Positions 36,082 to 46,824 of a DNA stretch of 64,000 bases are shown in pieces. The translations under genes and the position numbers were made by a program. The stretch is from Elainella sp. Prado103 (GTDB lineage: Bacteria > Cyanobacteriota > Cyanobacteriia > Elainellales > Elainellaceae). Each line of letters begins with the position of its first letter. The stretch's first letter is position 1. The DNA lies in NCBI GenBank assembly GCA_025454395.1, contig JALOOM010000020.1, forward strand, positions 1 through 64,000, read 5' to 3'. The notes under the pieces are model-generated. The model ran no database searches. It saw only the letters and a program-made list of their open reading frames with translations, and had not been told where the DNA came from.

Positions 36082-36645
36082 CTAACCCTGGCAGATCACT
36101 TGCCGCATCGATCGCATATTGGTGGGTAAATCGAGCCGAATGCCTTCTTGAATAATTTGGGTGGGAATGGGCAAAGTTGGAGTTGCCTTCACTCCATAAG
36201 TCAGGAGGGTGCCCCGGTGGAGATCTTGCAGCTTCAGTTCGGCAGAGAAATCCTGAAAACTGCCTTGCTCAAACTCAAACTGAATCCGATCGCGCTTCAA
36301 ACCTGGGATTTCAAATACCTTGAGATAAATTTCAACTTGAGCGGTAAAACAGAGCAGCGACTTGCTAGCCACTTGGTATAGCCGTTGATAGGGTTGATCG
36401 ATCGAGAGGGAGGAAGAGAGCAGGACACTCTGCGTCAAGCTGGGGAAATATTCAACCCAGCGCGCGTAATGAGTGACCTGTCGCCAGACTGCTGATCGTT
36501 CTAAGGGGAGGTACATCTGAGCCGTGACTGCCCCACCCCATGCAGAATGAGGGCGAGTATGCAGCAAGATTTCATGACTCAATAAGGCAGCTTGGTCAGC
36601 TTTATTTCCCACAAGATCGATCGGATCCACGAGCGCTAAGGTCAT
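36082..36645 (-). CDS. DUF1997 (START/SRPBCC-like) protein
   Basis: 187 residues. Sequence such as FSAELKLQDLHRGTLLTYGV and PTQIIQEGIRLDLPTNM fits the DUF1997 family of cyanobacteria and plastids, a lipid-pocket fold. Function unknown. A GGGCAA-ga-TTGCCC hairpin (36662-36675) lies just upstream of the ATG. Confidence 0.78.
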   Translation of the reverse strand: MTLALVDPIDLVGNKADQAALLSHEILLHTRPHSAWGGAVTAQMYLPLERSAVWRQVTHYARWVEYFPSLTQSVLLSSSLSIDQPYQRLYQVASKSLLCFTAQVEIYLKVFEIPGLKRDRIQFEFEQGSFQDFSAELKLQDLHRGTLLTYGVKATPTLPIPTQIIQEGIRLDLPTNMRSMRQVICQG

Positions 36646-37143
36646 ATCAATAATCTCTATCGGGCAAGATTGCCCTAAAGGACAGGTGAATTAGCAGTAC
36701 AGGGCTCAAGTCTGGCTAGTCATCAGGAGAGGGAAAACCATGGGCAGATCGAAAGAAGCCATTGAGGAGAAAACTACTAGGAGTGGAAAACCATGGGATG
36801 AGAAAACCATGGGATGAGAAAAAAATAGACCAAAACCCGGACGAATTGTGAGAACTTCTATGGGCTTCTACAGGCTTCTATGTGCTTCTACGGATCTTTC
36901 CTCCTAGTTGTAAGAGGTTGTGGTTGAAGATACAACGGGTGAAGTTGGACTTCCTGTAAAGATCCAGACAAATTTTTCCATAGTGGGTTCCAAAGTCACT
37001 CACCTAGAAGGAGACCCTGTGCAAGGCAAGTCTGTGTCAGAATGGGTCTGCGATTACCGATCGTTGATGCTGCCTATTAGGTTTTAGGGGCGATGGATCG
37101 AGTTTATTCTGGTTTGTTTTAAGTGACTCACGAGGAGGAGCAT
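36646..37143. other. Spacer with small repeats
   Basis: About 500 bp without a gene. A 14 bp inverted repeat (gggcaagattgccc) at 36662-36675 flanks the DUF1997 start. gatgagaaaaccatgg-type 16 bp units recur at about 36781-36820, and gcttcta units about 12 bp apart at 36857-36893. It also holds the promoter of the next, short membrane-protein gene. Confidence 0.55.
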
Positions 37144-37332
37144 GTGAAGCAATCCCCAAACTTCGGGATCCAAATTTTCCTTTATATTGCGGGTATTCTG
37201 CTCGTCATGTTGGCAATTTTGCTGCTGTTTCAGGCATTTGGCTATTTAACCAATATTCCCCAATCAGCAATCTGGGCTTTAGTGCTGCTGGCGATCGGAA
37301 CGGGTATTTTGGCCGCTCTCCGGAGTCGCTAG
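37144..37332 (+). CDS. Tiny membrane protein A
   Basis: 62 residues. Two hydrophobic helices, about 9-30 and 38-57. GTG 37144 with AGGAGG five bases upstream is chosen; the frame is open to the GTG at 37123. LTNIPQSAIWALVLLAIGTG matches the end of the next small protein, so they are paralogues. Function unknown. Confidence 0.65.
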   Translation: MKQSPNFGIQIFLYIAGILLVMLAILLLFQAFGYLTNIPQSAIWALVLLAIGTGILAALRSR

Positions 37333-37548
37333 GGCTGTCTTTTCCGTCCGTGATCAAGATTAAACGCTCTCGTGACCTATCTATTCAGCCATCGCTCGCC
37401 AATTTCTATCGGGATTCATCCCCTGTCAGTCTCGTCAGTTCATCTTGCCAGTCAGTCTCGTTAGGGATCACGCAGTGTCAATTGGCTAACACAGCTATGA
37501 AAAACTTTTTGGGGATTGGCTTCAGTCTTTTTTCGTTGAGATCAACCC

Positions 37549-37734
37549 ATGACTCGTAAATTGCTCCGACCGACTACACAACTTTTCTTACTCACTTTGG
37601 CTGTAACGATCGCAGTTTGGGTGTTGCGAGGATTAGGACTCTTGACCTTTGTTCCTGGGGGGCTCATTTGGTTATTGATTGTGATGTCGATCGGTACAGG
37701 CGTGGTGAATGGGTTGATGGGAACCCGCCGATAA
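37549..37734 (+). CDS. Tiny membrane protein B
   Basis: 61 residues, one or two hydrophobic helices (about 10-29, 35-53). LTFVPGGLIWLLIVMSIGTG is similar to the equivalent part of protein A, which supports both as real genes from a tandem duplication. Function unknown. Confidence 0.6.
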   Translation: MTRKLLRPTTQLFLLTLAVTIAVWVLRGLGLLTFVPGGLIWLLIVMSIGTGVVNGLMGTRR

Positions 37735-37769
37735 GGCACACTGGGCAAAGATTGGCAGGTGCAGACGCT

Positions 37770-38144
37770 ATGATCATCCTCTCTCCTCAAGAAATTGCCC
37801 AATATCGTTCCGAGCTGTCCGGCAATGAGACGGCCCTTCAAGCTTTAGATATGATTGAAGACTGTGAAGGAAATTTAGAAGATGCTGCTATCTCTTTGGC
37901 GCTTCAGGTTGGGCAAGAACCCGATCGATCGGATCAATGGCTCGATGGGATGGCTAAGCGTTGGCGGGTTTTCCTATGTCAGATTGGCATCCGAGAGGCT
38001 CTTATGCAGGGGTCGATCGCGAGTTCAGTTGCCCTGTTAGCTCAAGAAACTTCTATTCCAGCTCTGCTAGCCACCCCGGTTGTGCTTTATGTAGTCAAAA
38101 CTGGGATTAGCGATTTCTGCAAACCTTTGCAAGAAAAACTCTAA
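37770..38144 (+). CDS. Cyanobacterial hypothetical protein
   Basis: 124 residues from ATG 37770. The N-terminal half is acidic and helical (EIAQYRSELSGNETALQALDMIEDCEG) and may be a small protein-binding helical domain; the C-terminal half is more hydrophobic (SIPALLATPVVLYVVKTGI). No known function. Lies 24 bp before the acylphosphatase gene, so co-transcription is likely. Confidence 0.65.
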   Translation: MIILSPQEIAQYRSELSGNETALQALDMIEDCEGNLEDAAISLALQVGQEPDRSDQWLDGMAKRWRVFLCQIGIREALMQGSIASSVALLAQETSIPALLATPVVLYVVKTGISDFCKPLQEKL

Positions 38145-38168
38145 TACCTGCAAAGCGATGAATCAGGT

Positions 38169-38477
38169 ATGAATCAGGCACTTAAACCGCTAGAAAATGA
38201 TCTGCTACGGGCTCATGTTTGGGTTTCTGGCAAGGTTCAGGGGGTCGGCTATCGCGCTTCGACCTGGGATATGGCCCAGTTACTCAAACTGAATGGCTGG
38301 GTGCGCAATTTACCTGATGGCCGGGTGGAAGCTGTCTTTGAGGGGAAATCCAGTCGCGTTGCAGAAATGCTGCATTGGTGTCATCAAGGCCCGCCTGCGG
38401 CTGTGGTGCGAGAAGTTGCTGTGGAATATGAGCAACCCCAGGGGCTACAAACTTTTGACGTGACTCGTATCCGATAA
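38169..38477 (+). CDS. acyP: Acylphosphatase
   Basis: 102 residues; hydrolyses carboxyl-phosphate bonds such as acetyl phosphate. The signature VSGKVQGVGYRAST with catalytic Arg and GWVRNLPDGRVEAVFEG with catalytic Asn are complete. Cytoplasmic. ATG 38169 is the likely start; it follows a small hypothetical gene. Confidence 0.95.
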   Translation: MNQALKPLENDLLRAHVWVSGKVQGVGYRASTWDMAQLLKLNGWVRNLPDGRVEAVFEGKSSRVAEMLHWCHQGPPAAVVREVAVEYEQPQGLQTFDVTRIR

Positions 38478-38949
38478 ATCGCTAGACAAAACTATTTGCT
38501 AGATAAAACTATTTGCTAGATAAAACTATTTACAGATCCGGACAAACCTATCAACCGCACCTCAGAGGGATCAGCACTCGCGATCGGAGCATTGACCAGT
38601 CTGACCCCGAAGTGCATTGATCGAATTATCTCCTACCGGATCTGCCGAATCCCTGAACCATTCGATCGCTGCATGGACTGATCCGGAAGTAACCTGCTTG
38701 TAGCAGGATCAACTTGTAGCAGACTCAACTTGTAGCAGACTCAACAGAGCCTCTCTGACTTCATCTCCATTCGCGATCCCGCTATCAGTCAGTTTGGTGA
38801 AGGCGATCGAACTCTCCAACTGCTAAGGTTAAGTCTAATCTTTGCCACCTATTTGATCTTTGTCATGATCTTTGCCACCCATTTGCCACCCATTTGATCT
38901 TTGCCAGAGTTGATCATTCTGAATCCTTTCATCCCCCTCTAAATTTGAT
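38478..38949. repeat. Spacer with three tandem-repeat blocks
   Basis: About 470 bp. A 17 bp unit (gctagaYaaaactattt) occurs three times at 38481-38531. A 16 bp unit (cttgtagcagactcaa, first copy varied) occurs three times at 38697-38744. Around 38835-38905, pieces with tttgccaccYatttgatc recur irregularly. No gene; the HlyD promoter must be in the right part. Confidence 0.8.
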
Positions 38950-40320
38950 ATGCAGCCTCAAGATACTGCCTCCGCTCAAACTCGCCAAACTCGCCAACAA
39001 TTTGTTTCTCCTGAAGATTATCTTTCCTATGAATTGGGCAAAGCGGTACGAGAATTGCCGCCGCTCTATACGCGCTTACTGGCAGGCACCGTTACTGCAC
39101 TGGTGCTAGGGGCGATCGGTTGGGCTTATTTCAGTCAAGTGGATGAGGTAGCCACCGCTCAAGGTGAGTTAATTCCTTCGGCTCAGGTGCGACCTGTCCG
39201 CGCTCTAGAAGGGGGAATCATTAGCGAAATTCGGGTGAAAGAGGGCGATCGGGTGCAGCAGGGTGATGTGCTTTTGGTGCAAGATCCAGCTCTCAATCAG
39301 GCAGAGGTCGATCGGTTACAGAATCTGGCAACCTCCATTCAGCAAGATCTGACCCGTCTCCAGGCTGAAAAAACAGGTCAAACGACTGCTGGGAATGCCC
39401 TACAAGACCAATTGTTAGCAGCTCGCTTACAAGAATTTGATACCCGTCAGGCAGCCGCTACGGCAGAGGCACAACGGCAGTTATCCGCTATTGAAGAATC
39501 TAAGGTGCAGTTCACTAAGTTGCAGGGTAACTTTACCAATGCCCAAACTGCCCTAAAAAATGCTCAAGAACGCGAAGCTAGCTTACGAGAATTGGTGGAT
39601 GGGGCGATCCCCCGTTTTGATTATCTGGAAGCCAAAGATCGGTTGACAGAAGCTGAGGATCGAGTCGCTTCTTTGCAACAGGAAATAGCGGCTCAACAGC
39701 AAACGATTCGGCAAGCAGAACAAGCCTACCAAGCTGCCCAACAGACTGCCAATCGTCTCAGCTCAGAACGTCAGACCGAAATTCTCAGCCAAATGCGGCA
39801 ACGCCAGGAAGAACTGACCAATATTGAGGGTCAACTCTCCCAAGCCCGGTTGCGTACAGCCGGCCAGACGATCACCGCGCCGGTTGCAGGCAAAATTTAC
39901 GATATTCAAACCACGATGGGAGAGCGAACCGTTTCGCCAGGGCAAGAACTGATGTCGATCTTGCCAGAGGATGAAACCTTAATGCTTGAAGTGAAAGTGC
40001 TCAACCGAGACATTGGTTTTGTCACCGAAGGAATGCGAGCAAAGGTGAAATTGGCAACCTTCCCGTTTCAAGAGTTTGGCACGATCAATGGTGAGGTAGA
40101 GCAGGTCAGCCCCAATGCCACAGTCGATCGTGATTTGGGCCCTGTCTTTGAAACCAAAATTAGATTAGATCGCAAAGAAATTAACGTTAACGGTCAGCCA
40201 GTGGAACTAACACCCGGTATGGCAGCAACGGCAGAGATCGTCACCCGGCAACGATCGGTCTTGACCTTCTTACTCGAACCCATTACTCGTCGCTTTAGTG
40301 AGGCCTTCTCAACGCGATAA
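38950..40320 (+). CDS. HlyD-family membrane fusion (adaptor) protein
   Basis: 456 residues, periplasmic adaptor of a type I secretion system. One N-terminal membrane helix (about 37-58), a biotinyl/lipoyl-like half (VRALEGGIISEIRVKEGDRVQQGD), a long coiled coil (about 115-295), the second lipoyl half (ITAPVAGKIYDIQT), and a beta-barrel at the C-terminus. No ABC exporter or TolC gene lies beside it in this window. ATG 38950. Confidence 0.92.
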   Translation: MQPQDTASAQTRQTRQQFVSPEDYLSYELGKAVRELPPLYTRLLAGTVTALVLGAIGWAYFSQVDEVATAQGELIPSAQVRPVRALEGGIISEIRVKEGDRVQQGDVLLVQDPALNQAEVDRLQNLATSIQQDLTRLQAEKTGQTTAGNALQDQLLAARLQEFDTRQAAATAEAQRQLSAIEESKVQFTKLQGNFTNAQTALKNAQEREASLRELVDGAIPRFDYLEAKDRLTEAEDRVASLQQEIAAQQQTIRQAEQAYQAAQQTANRLSSERQTEILSQMRQRQEELTNIEGQLSQARLRTAGQTITAPVAGKIYDIQTTMGERTVSPGQELMSILPEDETLMLEVKVLNRDIGFVTEGMRAKVKLATFPFQEFGTINGEVEQVSPNATVDRDLGPVFETKIRLDRKEINVNGQPVELTPGMAATAEIVTRQRSVLTFLLEPITRRFSEAFSTR

Positions 40321-40474
40321 TTGAGCAACCCCCCGATTGGAAGGAGGCGGGAAGTGAATTGGAAATGCGTTGACGGATCCCCCTCTACGGTAAGCTGATT
40401 AAATGGCCTGATTGATTCGGGTTATTAGCATTAACATTCTGTAACATTTTGTCGATATCGATCGCACTTTAGCA

Positions 40475-41437
40475 ATGGTTTCTAGTCCTCCTCGTTCCAT
40501 CCGCATTGGTTCTCGCAAAAGTCAGCTAGCGCTCGTGCAAACTCACTGGGTGCAAGAACAGCTTCAGCAGCACTTCGCCGATCGTAAGTTTGAAGTTCAC
40601 ACCATGAGCACGCAGGGTGACAAGATCCTGGATGTGGCGCTGGCAAAGATTGGTGATAAAGGACTATTTACGAAAGAGTTGGAAGTTGGGATGCTGCAAG
40701 GAGACATTGACTTTGCAGTTCACTCATTAAAAGATTTACCGACCCATCTGCCTGAAGGCTTGATTTTGGGCTGCGTCACTGAGCGTGAAGATCCAGCAGA
40801 TGCCCTCGTGGTCCATGAGCGGCATCGAGATCAGCAGTTAGAGACTCTGCCTGCAGGGACAGTGATTGGCACTTCGTCGCTGCGTCGTCTGGCTCAGTTG
40901 CGTTATCACTATCCCCACCTCACCTTCAAAGATATTCGCGGCAACCTGAACACCCGGCTGCAAAAGCTAGATGCTGGAGAATATGACGCAATCATTTTAG
41001 CGGTCGCAGGGCTGCGTCGTTTGAATATGGCTGATCGCATCCATCAGGTTATTTCTGCCGAAGTGTCACTCCATGCAGTGGGTCAGGGGGCTTTGGGGAT
41101 TGAATGTCGGGCGGAAGATAGCGAAATTCTCTCCCTGTTGAAGGCTTTGGAGCATCCTCCCACTGCTTATCGCTGCTATGCGGAGCGATCGTTCCTCCGA
41201 GAGCTGGAAGGGGGCTGTCAGGTACCGATCGGCGTGAATACCACGATCGAAGGAGACACCCTCAAGCTCACTGGCATGGTTGCTAGCTTGGATGGGCAAA
41301 AACTGGTTAAAGACAGTGTAGAAGGTGCTACTGAAACCGCAGAAGCTCTTGGTATTCAGTTAGCCCATCAGCTTCGGGAGCAGGGAGCTGCAGAAATTTT
41401 AGAGGCTATTTTTGCCGAAATTCAACGCGGTTCATGA
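40475..41437 (+). CDS. hemC: Porphobilinogen deaminase (hydroxymethylbilane synthase)
   Basis: Joins four porphobilinogens to hydroxymethylbilane on the way to heme, chlorophyll and bilins; cytoplasmic. 320 residues. [17 protein letters not shown] at the N-terminus, [11 protein letters not shown], and the dipyrromethane-cofactor Cys in [10 protein letters not shown] are present. ATG 40475. Confidence 0.97.
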   Translation: MVSSPPRSIRIGSRKSQLALVQTHWVQEQLQQHFADRKFEVHTMSTQGDKILDVALAKIGDKGLFTKELEVGMLQGDIDFAVHSLKDLPTHLPEGLILGCVTEREDPADALVVHERHRDQQLETLPAGTVIGTSSLRRLAQLRYHYPHLTFKDIRGNLNTRLQKLDAGEYDAIILAVAGLRRLNMADRIHQVISAEVSLHAVGQGALGIECRAEDSEILSLLKALEHPPTAYRCYAERSFLRELEGGCQVPIGVNTTIEGDTLKLTGMVASLDGQKLVKDSVEGATETAEALGIQLAHQLREQGAAEILEAIFAEIQRGS

Positions 41438-41637
41438 CCTGTGAGCAAAGCCGCTAGTCGTTTGAGTGGGCGACCTCAGGTGAAAAATCTGCCGTTTGCC
41501 CCTGTGGCTTGACTCACTCAAGTGGCTCGACTCACTCAAATAAACTTGGAGTTTGGGTCTCAATGAGTTTAGGTATTAATGAGTCTGCGCATCCTGGAAT
41601 ACCCACCCATAATCCTCACGCTTTAAATTTATTAAAT

Positions 41638-42912
41638 TTAAATTTCTTCAGAAACTGCGTAGAGGCGATCGGAGATGAGGAGGGCTCGCAGGGAGCGATA
41701 AAGATCCTCTTCTGAGCAACCTTCTAGCTGGTCATTTTTGAGAGTGATGAGACCTGCGGCAAGTTCGTTTGCCCGTTTTTTGTATGTATTGTTGGCACTC
41801 AGCAGATCTAAAAAAACTTCCCGTTCGATTTGTGAACGATGAGCATCTTCACTGAGGGGAGTACTGTAAGCGATCGGATCAACCTCATATTTCAAGAGGA
41901 AAATCAGCGCATTACAGAGGGTTTTGAGCTGATGTTGTAAAGTTCGGATATCTAGCTCTAGCCGATCGAAGCCGACTGATCCTTCAATCCGAAGTTCAAC
42001 AATAGGCTGGGTTTCAGGTTGAATTTTGGGTAAAGCCTGTTCGATCAGGGCAACTGCTCTTGCCTCAACCTCTTCAGTCGTTTCTTGACCCGTGGTTTCA
42101 AGCCGTAACCGCACGATCGATCGTTGCTGGTAGTCTCGCTTTAACTCGGCGTGAATGTCTGCCTGATCGAGGGTGACCAAGTAAACGCCACGGTCATAGA
42201 TTGATTCTTCGATACTGTTGGCTTCAACCGAGCCTGGATTAAAAATCCAACCCTCCAGGGAATAGTTTTTATGGATATGGCCTAAAGCGAGATAGTCCAC
42301 ACCGGCTTGCCGCAAGGGCAACACATCACTGTAGCGCAACGCACCTTGATAACGAGCGATCTGCCCTTCCATGCCATGGTGAAACATTAGAATGTTAAAT
42401 CCAGGACTAGGCGGCAAATCTTGCATTGCCTCTGTAATTTGCTCGATCGCCTTGGGGGCTGATGTACCATACCAGCTTGACCCTAGCACGCGCACTCCGC
42501 ACTCCAGATCGATATAGCCCCCCGATCGACCATTCCAAGCTGTGTAAAATGGTTCACCTGCCACTACATTGCCCGGTTCCAGTAGGATCAGCAGTCCCCA
42601 ATCAGCCAAGTAGCGCAGCCAATTGGTCTTTGTGCCGTAGGGGCGATTATCGTGATTTCCTTCGATCGCTAAAACCGGAATTCCGGCTTTTTGTAACTCC
42701 TGTAAGCAGTATTGCGCCTGGTTCAAGGTAGCTGGCTGAATAGTGCGATGCTCAAATAAATCTCCAGCAATCAGGACAAAGTCAACCTGTTCCCCGACAG
42801 CATATCGCTCTAAGGCATCGTGGAAAGCATAGAAGAAATCTTGTGTTCTGGTTTTGTTATCGTAGCGATCGAATCCCAGATGAACATCAGCGACATGCAA
42901 AAATTTTGTCAT
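41638..42912 (-). CDS. SbcD-like metallophosphoesterase (DNA repair exonuclease)
   Basis: 424 residues. The calcineurin-type metal site is complete: HVADVHLGFDRY (D9, H11), LIAGDLFEHR, IEGNHDNR, LMFHHGMEG and LALGHIHKN. The last 100 residues are helical and probably form the partner-binding part. Related to the SbcD/Mre11 nuclease, though annotated in cyanobacteria as an exonuclease of its own; sbcC is not adjacent. ATG 42912. Confidence 0.9.
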   Translation of the reverse strand: MTKFLHVADVHLGFDRYDNKTRTQDFFYAFHDALERYAVGEQVDFVLIAGDLFEHRTIQPATLNQAQYCLQELQKAGIPVLAIEGNHDNRPYGTKTNWLRYLADWGLLILLEPGNVVAGEPFYTAWNGRSGGYIDLECGVRVLGSSWYGTSAPKAIEQITEAMQDLPPSPGFNILMFHHGMEGQIARYQGALRYSDVLPLRQAGVDYLALGHIHKNYSLEGWIFNPGSVEANSIEESIYDRGVYLVTLDQADIHAELKRDYQQRSIVRLRLETTGQETTEEVEARAVALIEQALPKIQPETQPIVELRIEGSVGFDRLELDIRTLQHQLKTLCNALIFLLKYEVDPIAYSTPLSEDAHRSQIEREVFLDLLSANNTYKKRANELAAGLITLKNDQLEGCSEEDLYRSLRALLISDRLYAVSEEI

Positions 42913-43054
42913 TGCCCAAGCACATCTTCAGTACAAGTGAACCAAGGCAATTGTAAGCGGTGATCGCTCAAGCGTCTAGTGAAGGGTCAAATGGGTTGAG
43001 AATCAGATGACCTATCTCCCAACCTCAGTCAATTCACAAGCCAATTCACAACAA

Positions 43055-44182
<1,128 letters not shown>

Positions 44183-44264
44183 TTAGCAAGCGTTGACCTT
44201 GCAAGATCAAAAACGGCAGTCAATTAAATAACTGACTGCAATCCAGATATCGCGAGAAACGATG

Positions 44265-44507
44265 CTATTTCTTTTTAGGATCTGGGGTGCCTTGCCCCCC
44301 CTCCATCATGCCGTACTTACGCAGGAAGCGTTCTACTCGACCCTCGGTGTCAATAATCTTTTGAGTTCCTGTGAAGAAGGGATGATTACCAGACCAAACA
44401 TCAACATGTAATTCTGGCTTGGTGGAGCCTACTGTCATCACCACTTCACCATTACAATAAACTTTTGCTTCCGGATACCACTCTGGATGAAGACCTGCTT
44501 TTGCCAT
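44265..44507 (-). CDS. rpmE: Ribosomal protein L31
   Basis: 80 residues from ATG 44507 (frame open to 44522). MAKAGLHPEWYPEAKVYCNG is the family N-terminus. Only one of the four zinc cysteines remains; NHPF follows VWSG where CSNC is usual, so it is a zinc-poor form, as in many cyanobacteria. Large ribosomal subunit. Lies between rpsI and prfA. Confidence 0.94.
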   Translation of the reverse strand: MAKAGLHPEWYPEAKVYCNGEVVMTVGSTKPELHVDVWSGNHPFFTGTQKIIDTEGRVERFLRKYGMMEGGQGTPDPKKK

Positions 44508-44591
44508 GATTGCCAAGACCAATATTACAAACTAAACAATGCCAACCCGTGCCAGTCAGTAATTGAGCGAGTGAGGGGCACCTGCTCAATT

Positions 44592-45005
44592 TTATCGTTT
44601 CGAGAACTGGGGCGCTTTCCGAGCCTTGTGTAAACCGTATTTTTTCCGTTCCTTCGCACGCGGATCACGAGTCAGATAACCCTCTACTTTCAGAGGCTTA
44701 CGATTGTCAGGATCAAGTTGACATAAGGCTCTTGCCACACCAAGGCGAATAGAGTCAGCTTGCCCGGTTAAACCACCGCCATTCACATTCACCAAGATGT
44801 CGTACTCTGATTCCAGACCCAGGGTCTCTAATGGCGCTTTTGTAACTGCCAAATAGCGAGGATTAAACTGAAGATATAAGTCGCCCGGTTTGCCATTGAT
44901 GGTCAGTTGCCCATTGCCGGGGACTAATCGGACTCGAGCGACAGAAGATTTCCGTCGTCCGGTTCCCCAATACATTACTCGCTCATTTTTTTCAGTGGCT
45001 TGCAT
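44592..45005 (-). CDS. rpsI: Ribosomal protein S9
   Basis: 137 residues, small subunit; its C-terminal tail ([17 protein letters not shown]) reaches the P site, and the final KR is present. [14 protein letters not shown] is the family start. The ATG shares one base with the rplM stop (TAATG), so the two are translationally coupled. Confidence 0.97.
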   Translation of the reverse strand: MQATEKNERVMYWGTGRRKSSVARVRLVPGNGQLTINGKPGDLYLQFNPRYLAVTKAPLETLGLESEYDILVNVNGGGLTGQADSIRLGVARALCQLDPDNRKPLKVEGYLTRDPRAKERKKYGLHKARKAPQFSKR

Positions 45006-45460
45006 TAGTTACCTCCTCCAGGGACAGTATTAATCTCCATAACTTGCGGTTTTTGAGCCTGATGAGGATGCTCAGTTCCAGCATAAACTTTCAGCTTTGT
45101 GAAAAGTTGACGACCCAAAGTGTTCTTAGGCAACATCCCTTTCACAGCTTGCTCAACAATGCGTTCAGGTAGACGTGCTTGAAGCTGAGTAAAGGTTTCA
45201 GTCTTCATGCCACCTGGACGACCTGAATGGCGGCGGTATAGTTTCTGGCTACTTTTCTTACCTGTGACAAGCACTTTCTCTGCGTTGATCACAATCACAA
45301 AATCACCTGTATCTAGATGAGGCGTGAAGGTAGGTTTATTTTTGCCACGGAGCACCATAGCAATTTCACTGGCTAGTCGCCCTAGCCGTTGATTGGCGGC
45401 ATCCACTACAAACCAATTGCGCTCAATGGCATCTTGGGGAGGAAGATAGGTTTTATTCAT
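45005..45460 (-). CDS. rplM: Ribosomal protein L13
   Basis: 151 residues; assembly-initiating protein of the large subunit. [20 protein letters not shown] and [19 protein letters not shown] are diagnostic. Overlaps rpsI by one base; starts 41 bp after truA. The ribosome site is weak, consistent with coupling within the operon. Confidence 0.97.
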   Translation of the reverse strand: MNKTYLPPQDAIERNWFVVDAANQRLGRLASEIAMVLRGKNKPTFTPHLDTGDFVIVINAEKVLVTGKKSSQKLYRRHSGRPGGMKTETFTQLQARLPERIVEQAVKGMLPKNTLGRQLFTKLKVYAGTEHPHQAQKPQVMEINTVPGGGN

Positions 45461-45501
45461 GATTCAGATGTTCTCTCAAACAAAAATATAAGAAGAGGGA
45501 A

Positions 45502-46389
45502 TCAGGTAGGACAAGCATACACGGAGCTACTAGATCTGAAATCTAAGTGGGGCTGGCTATCAAACCACAGTTCAGAAGAAATCGGGAAATCGGGGTAACC
45601 CACTCGCAATAAACACAGTCCTTGTGGAGGAGCAGCATACTTGACTAAATCGCGTCGCTGTTGCTGCCAGATTTCAGTAAAGGATTCAGGCGATCGATCG
45701 CCTCGGCCTACTTCAATCAACATCCCAACTAACAGCCGTACCATCCCATATAGAAAGCCACTGGCCTGTAGTTCAATCTCAATGAAAGAGCCTCGACGAG
45801 TACATTCAGCAACTTGAACATCAACCCAGGAGTGAGGACGACCAGAACCAGCCCGATGAAATGCGGCTAGATGATGGCGACCAACGAGTGGATCCAGACC
45901 TGCCTGAATTAAATTGACATCCATCGGGGCGTGATAATAGTGCCAGCAAAATGGACGAACAAATAAATTAGGACAGGCATCAGTGTAAATGGTATATCGA
46001 TAGCGTCGCCAAAGGGCTGAGAAACGAGCGTGCCAGGATGGCTCAACTCCTGCTGAAGCTCGGATCAGAACATCTGGGGGTAAGCGGCTATTTAAAATAT
46101 CAGCCCACCGATGGGCAGGAATATGCCTAGGTGCATCAAAATGAGCTACCTGCGCTGCAGCATGAACTCCCGAATCTGTCCTTCCAGCACCATGAAGGGT
46201 AATGAAGTATCCAGCAGCTTCATGGATTGCTCGCTCAATCTCCTCCTGTACAGTCCGATGATGAGACTGCCTCTGCCAGCCATGAAAGTGCGTTCCCAGA
46301 TACTGAATCACTAAGACAATTCGCTGAACGGATCGTTCTGAGCCGCTTTGCACAGTACCGAATGGGTGGGCTGGAAGACTGACAGACAT
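45502..46389 (-). CDS. truA: tRNA pseudouridine synthase A
   Basis: Makes pseudouridine at positions 38-40 of tRNA anticodon arms. 295 residues from ATG 46389, 9 bp after the rplQ stop; a TTG directly at that stop (46398) is an alternative. The catalytic Asp is in GAGRTDSGVHA, and YLGTHFHGWQRQ and FLYGMVRLLVG are conserved. Between rplQ and rplM, its common place in cyanobacteria. Confidence 0.95.
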   Translation of the reverse strand: MSVSLPAHPFGTVQSGSERSVQRIVLVIQYLGTHFHGWQRQSHHRTVQEEIERAIHEAAGYFITLHGAGRTDSGVHAAAQVAHFDAPRHIPAHRWADILNSRLPPDVLIRASAGVEPSWHARFSALWRRYRYTIYTDACPNLFVRPFCWHYYHAPMDVNLIQAGLDPLVGRHHLAAFHRAGSGRPHSWVDVQVAECTRRGSFIEIELQASGFLYGMVRLLVGMLIEVGRGDRSPESFTEIWQQQRRDLVKYAAPPQGLCLLRVGYPDFPISSELWFDSQPHLDFRSSSSVYACPT

Positions 46390-46398
46390 AAGGGGCAA

Positions 46399-46749
46399 TT
46401 AAGTCAACTCGATGATTGCCATTTCAGCATTATCGCCTTTACGATTGACCGTCCGGACAATCCTTGTGTAACCACCGGCTCGGTTGCCATATCGCTCTGG
46501 AGCCTGTTCAAACAAAGCATGGACGAGTTGCTTATCATAGATATATCCCATAGCTTGACGGCGAGCAGCCAGGGAGCCATCTTTGGCCAATGTAATCATT
46601 CGATCCGCTTCCGAGCGAACGGCTTTTGCTCGGATTTTAGTTGTTGTAATTCGTCCATGGCGAATTAACTCAGTAGTTAAGGCTCTCAGGAGCGCTTTTC
46701 GCTGATCAGCAGGTTTCCCCAGTTGAGGAACGCGACAACAATGACGCAT
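46399..46749 (-). CDS. rplQ: Ribosomal protein L17
   Basis: 116 residues, large subunit, near the tunnel exit. [21 protein letters not shown] is diagnostic. Directly follows rpoA (75 bp) and is close-coupled to truA, the classic alpha-operon end. Confidence 0.97.
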   Translation of the reverse strand: MRHCCRVPQLGKPADQRKALLRALTTELIRHGRITTTKIRAKAVRSEADRMITLAKDGSLAARRQAMGYIYDKQLVHALFEQAPERYGNRAGGYTRIVRTVNRKGDNAEMAIIELT

Positions 46750-46824
46750 AGTTCTAGGTCTCGATTTAACTTAGTTCAACAAAGTAATGAGCTGACAGTG
46801 GAATTGGCTAAATCCAAATGGCTT

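Noticed and set aside
37350-37559. 69-codon frame between the two tiny membrane proteins
   Set aside because: Serine-rich with no clear ribosome site, and it shares its end with the start of the second protein; not supported.
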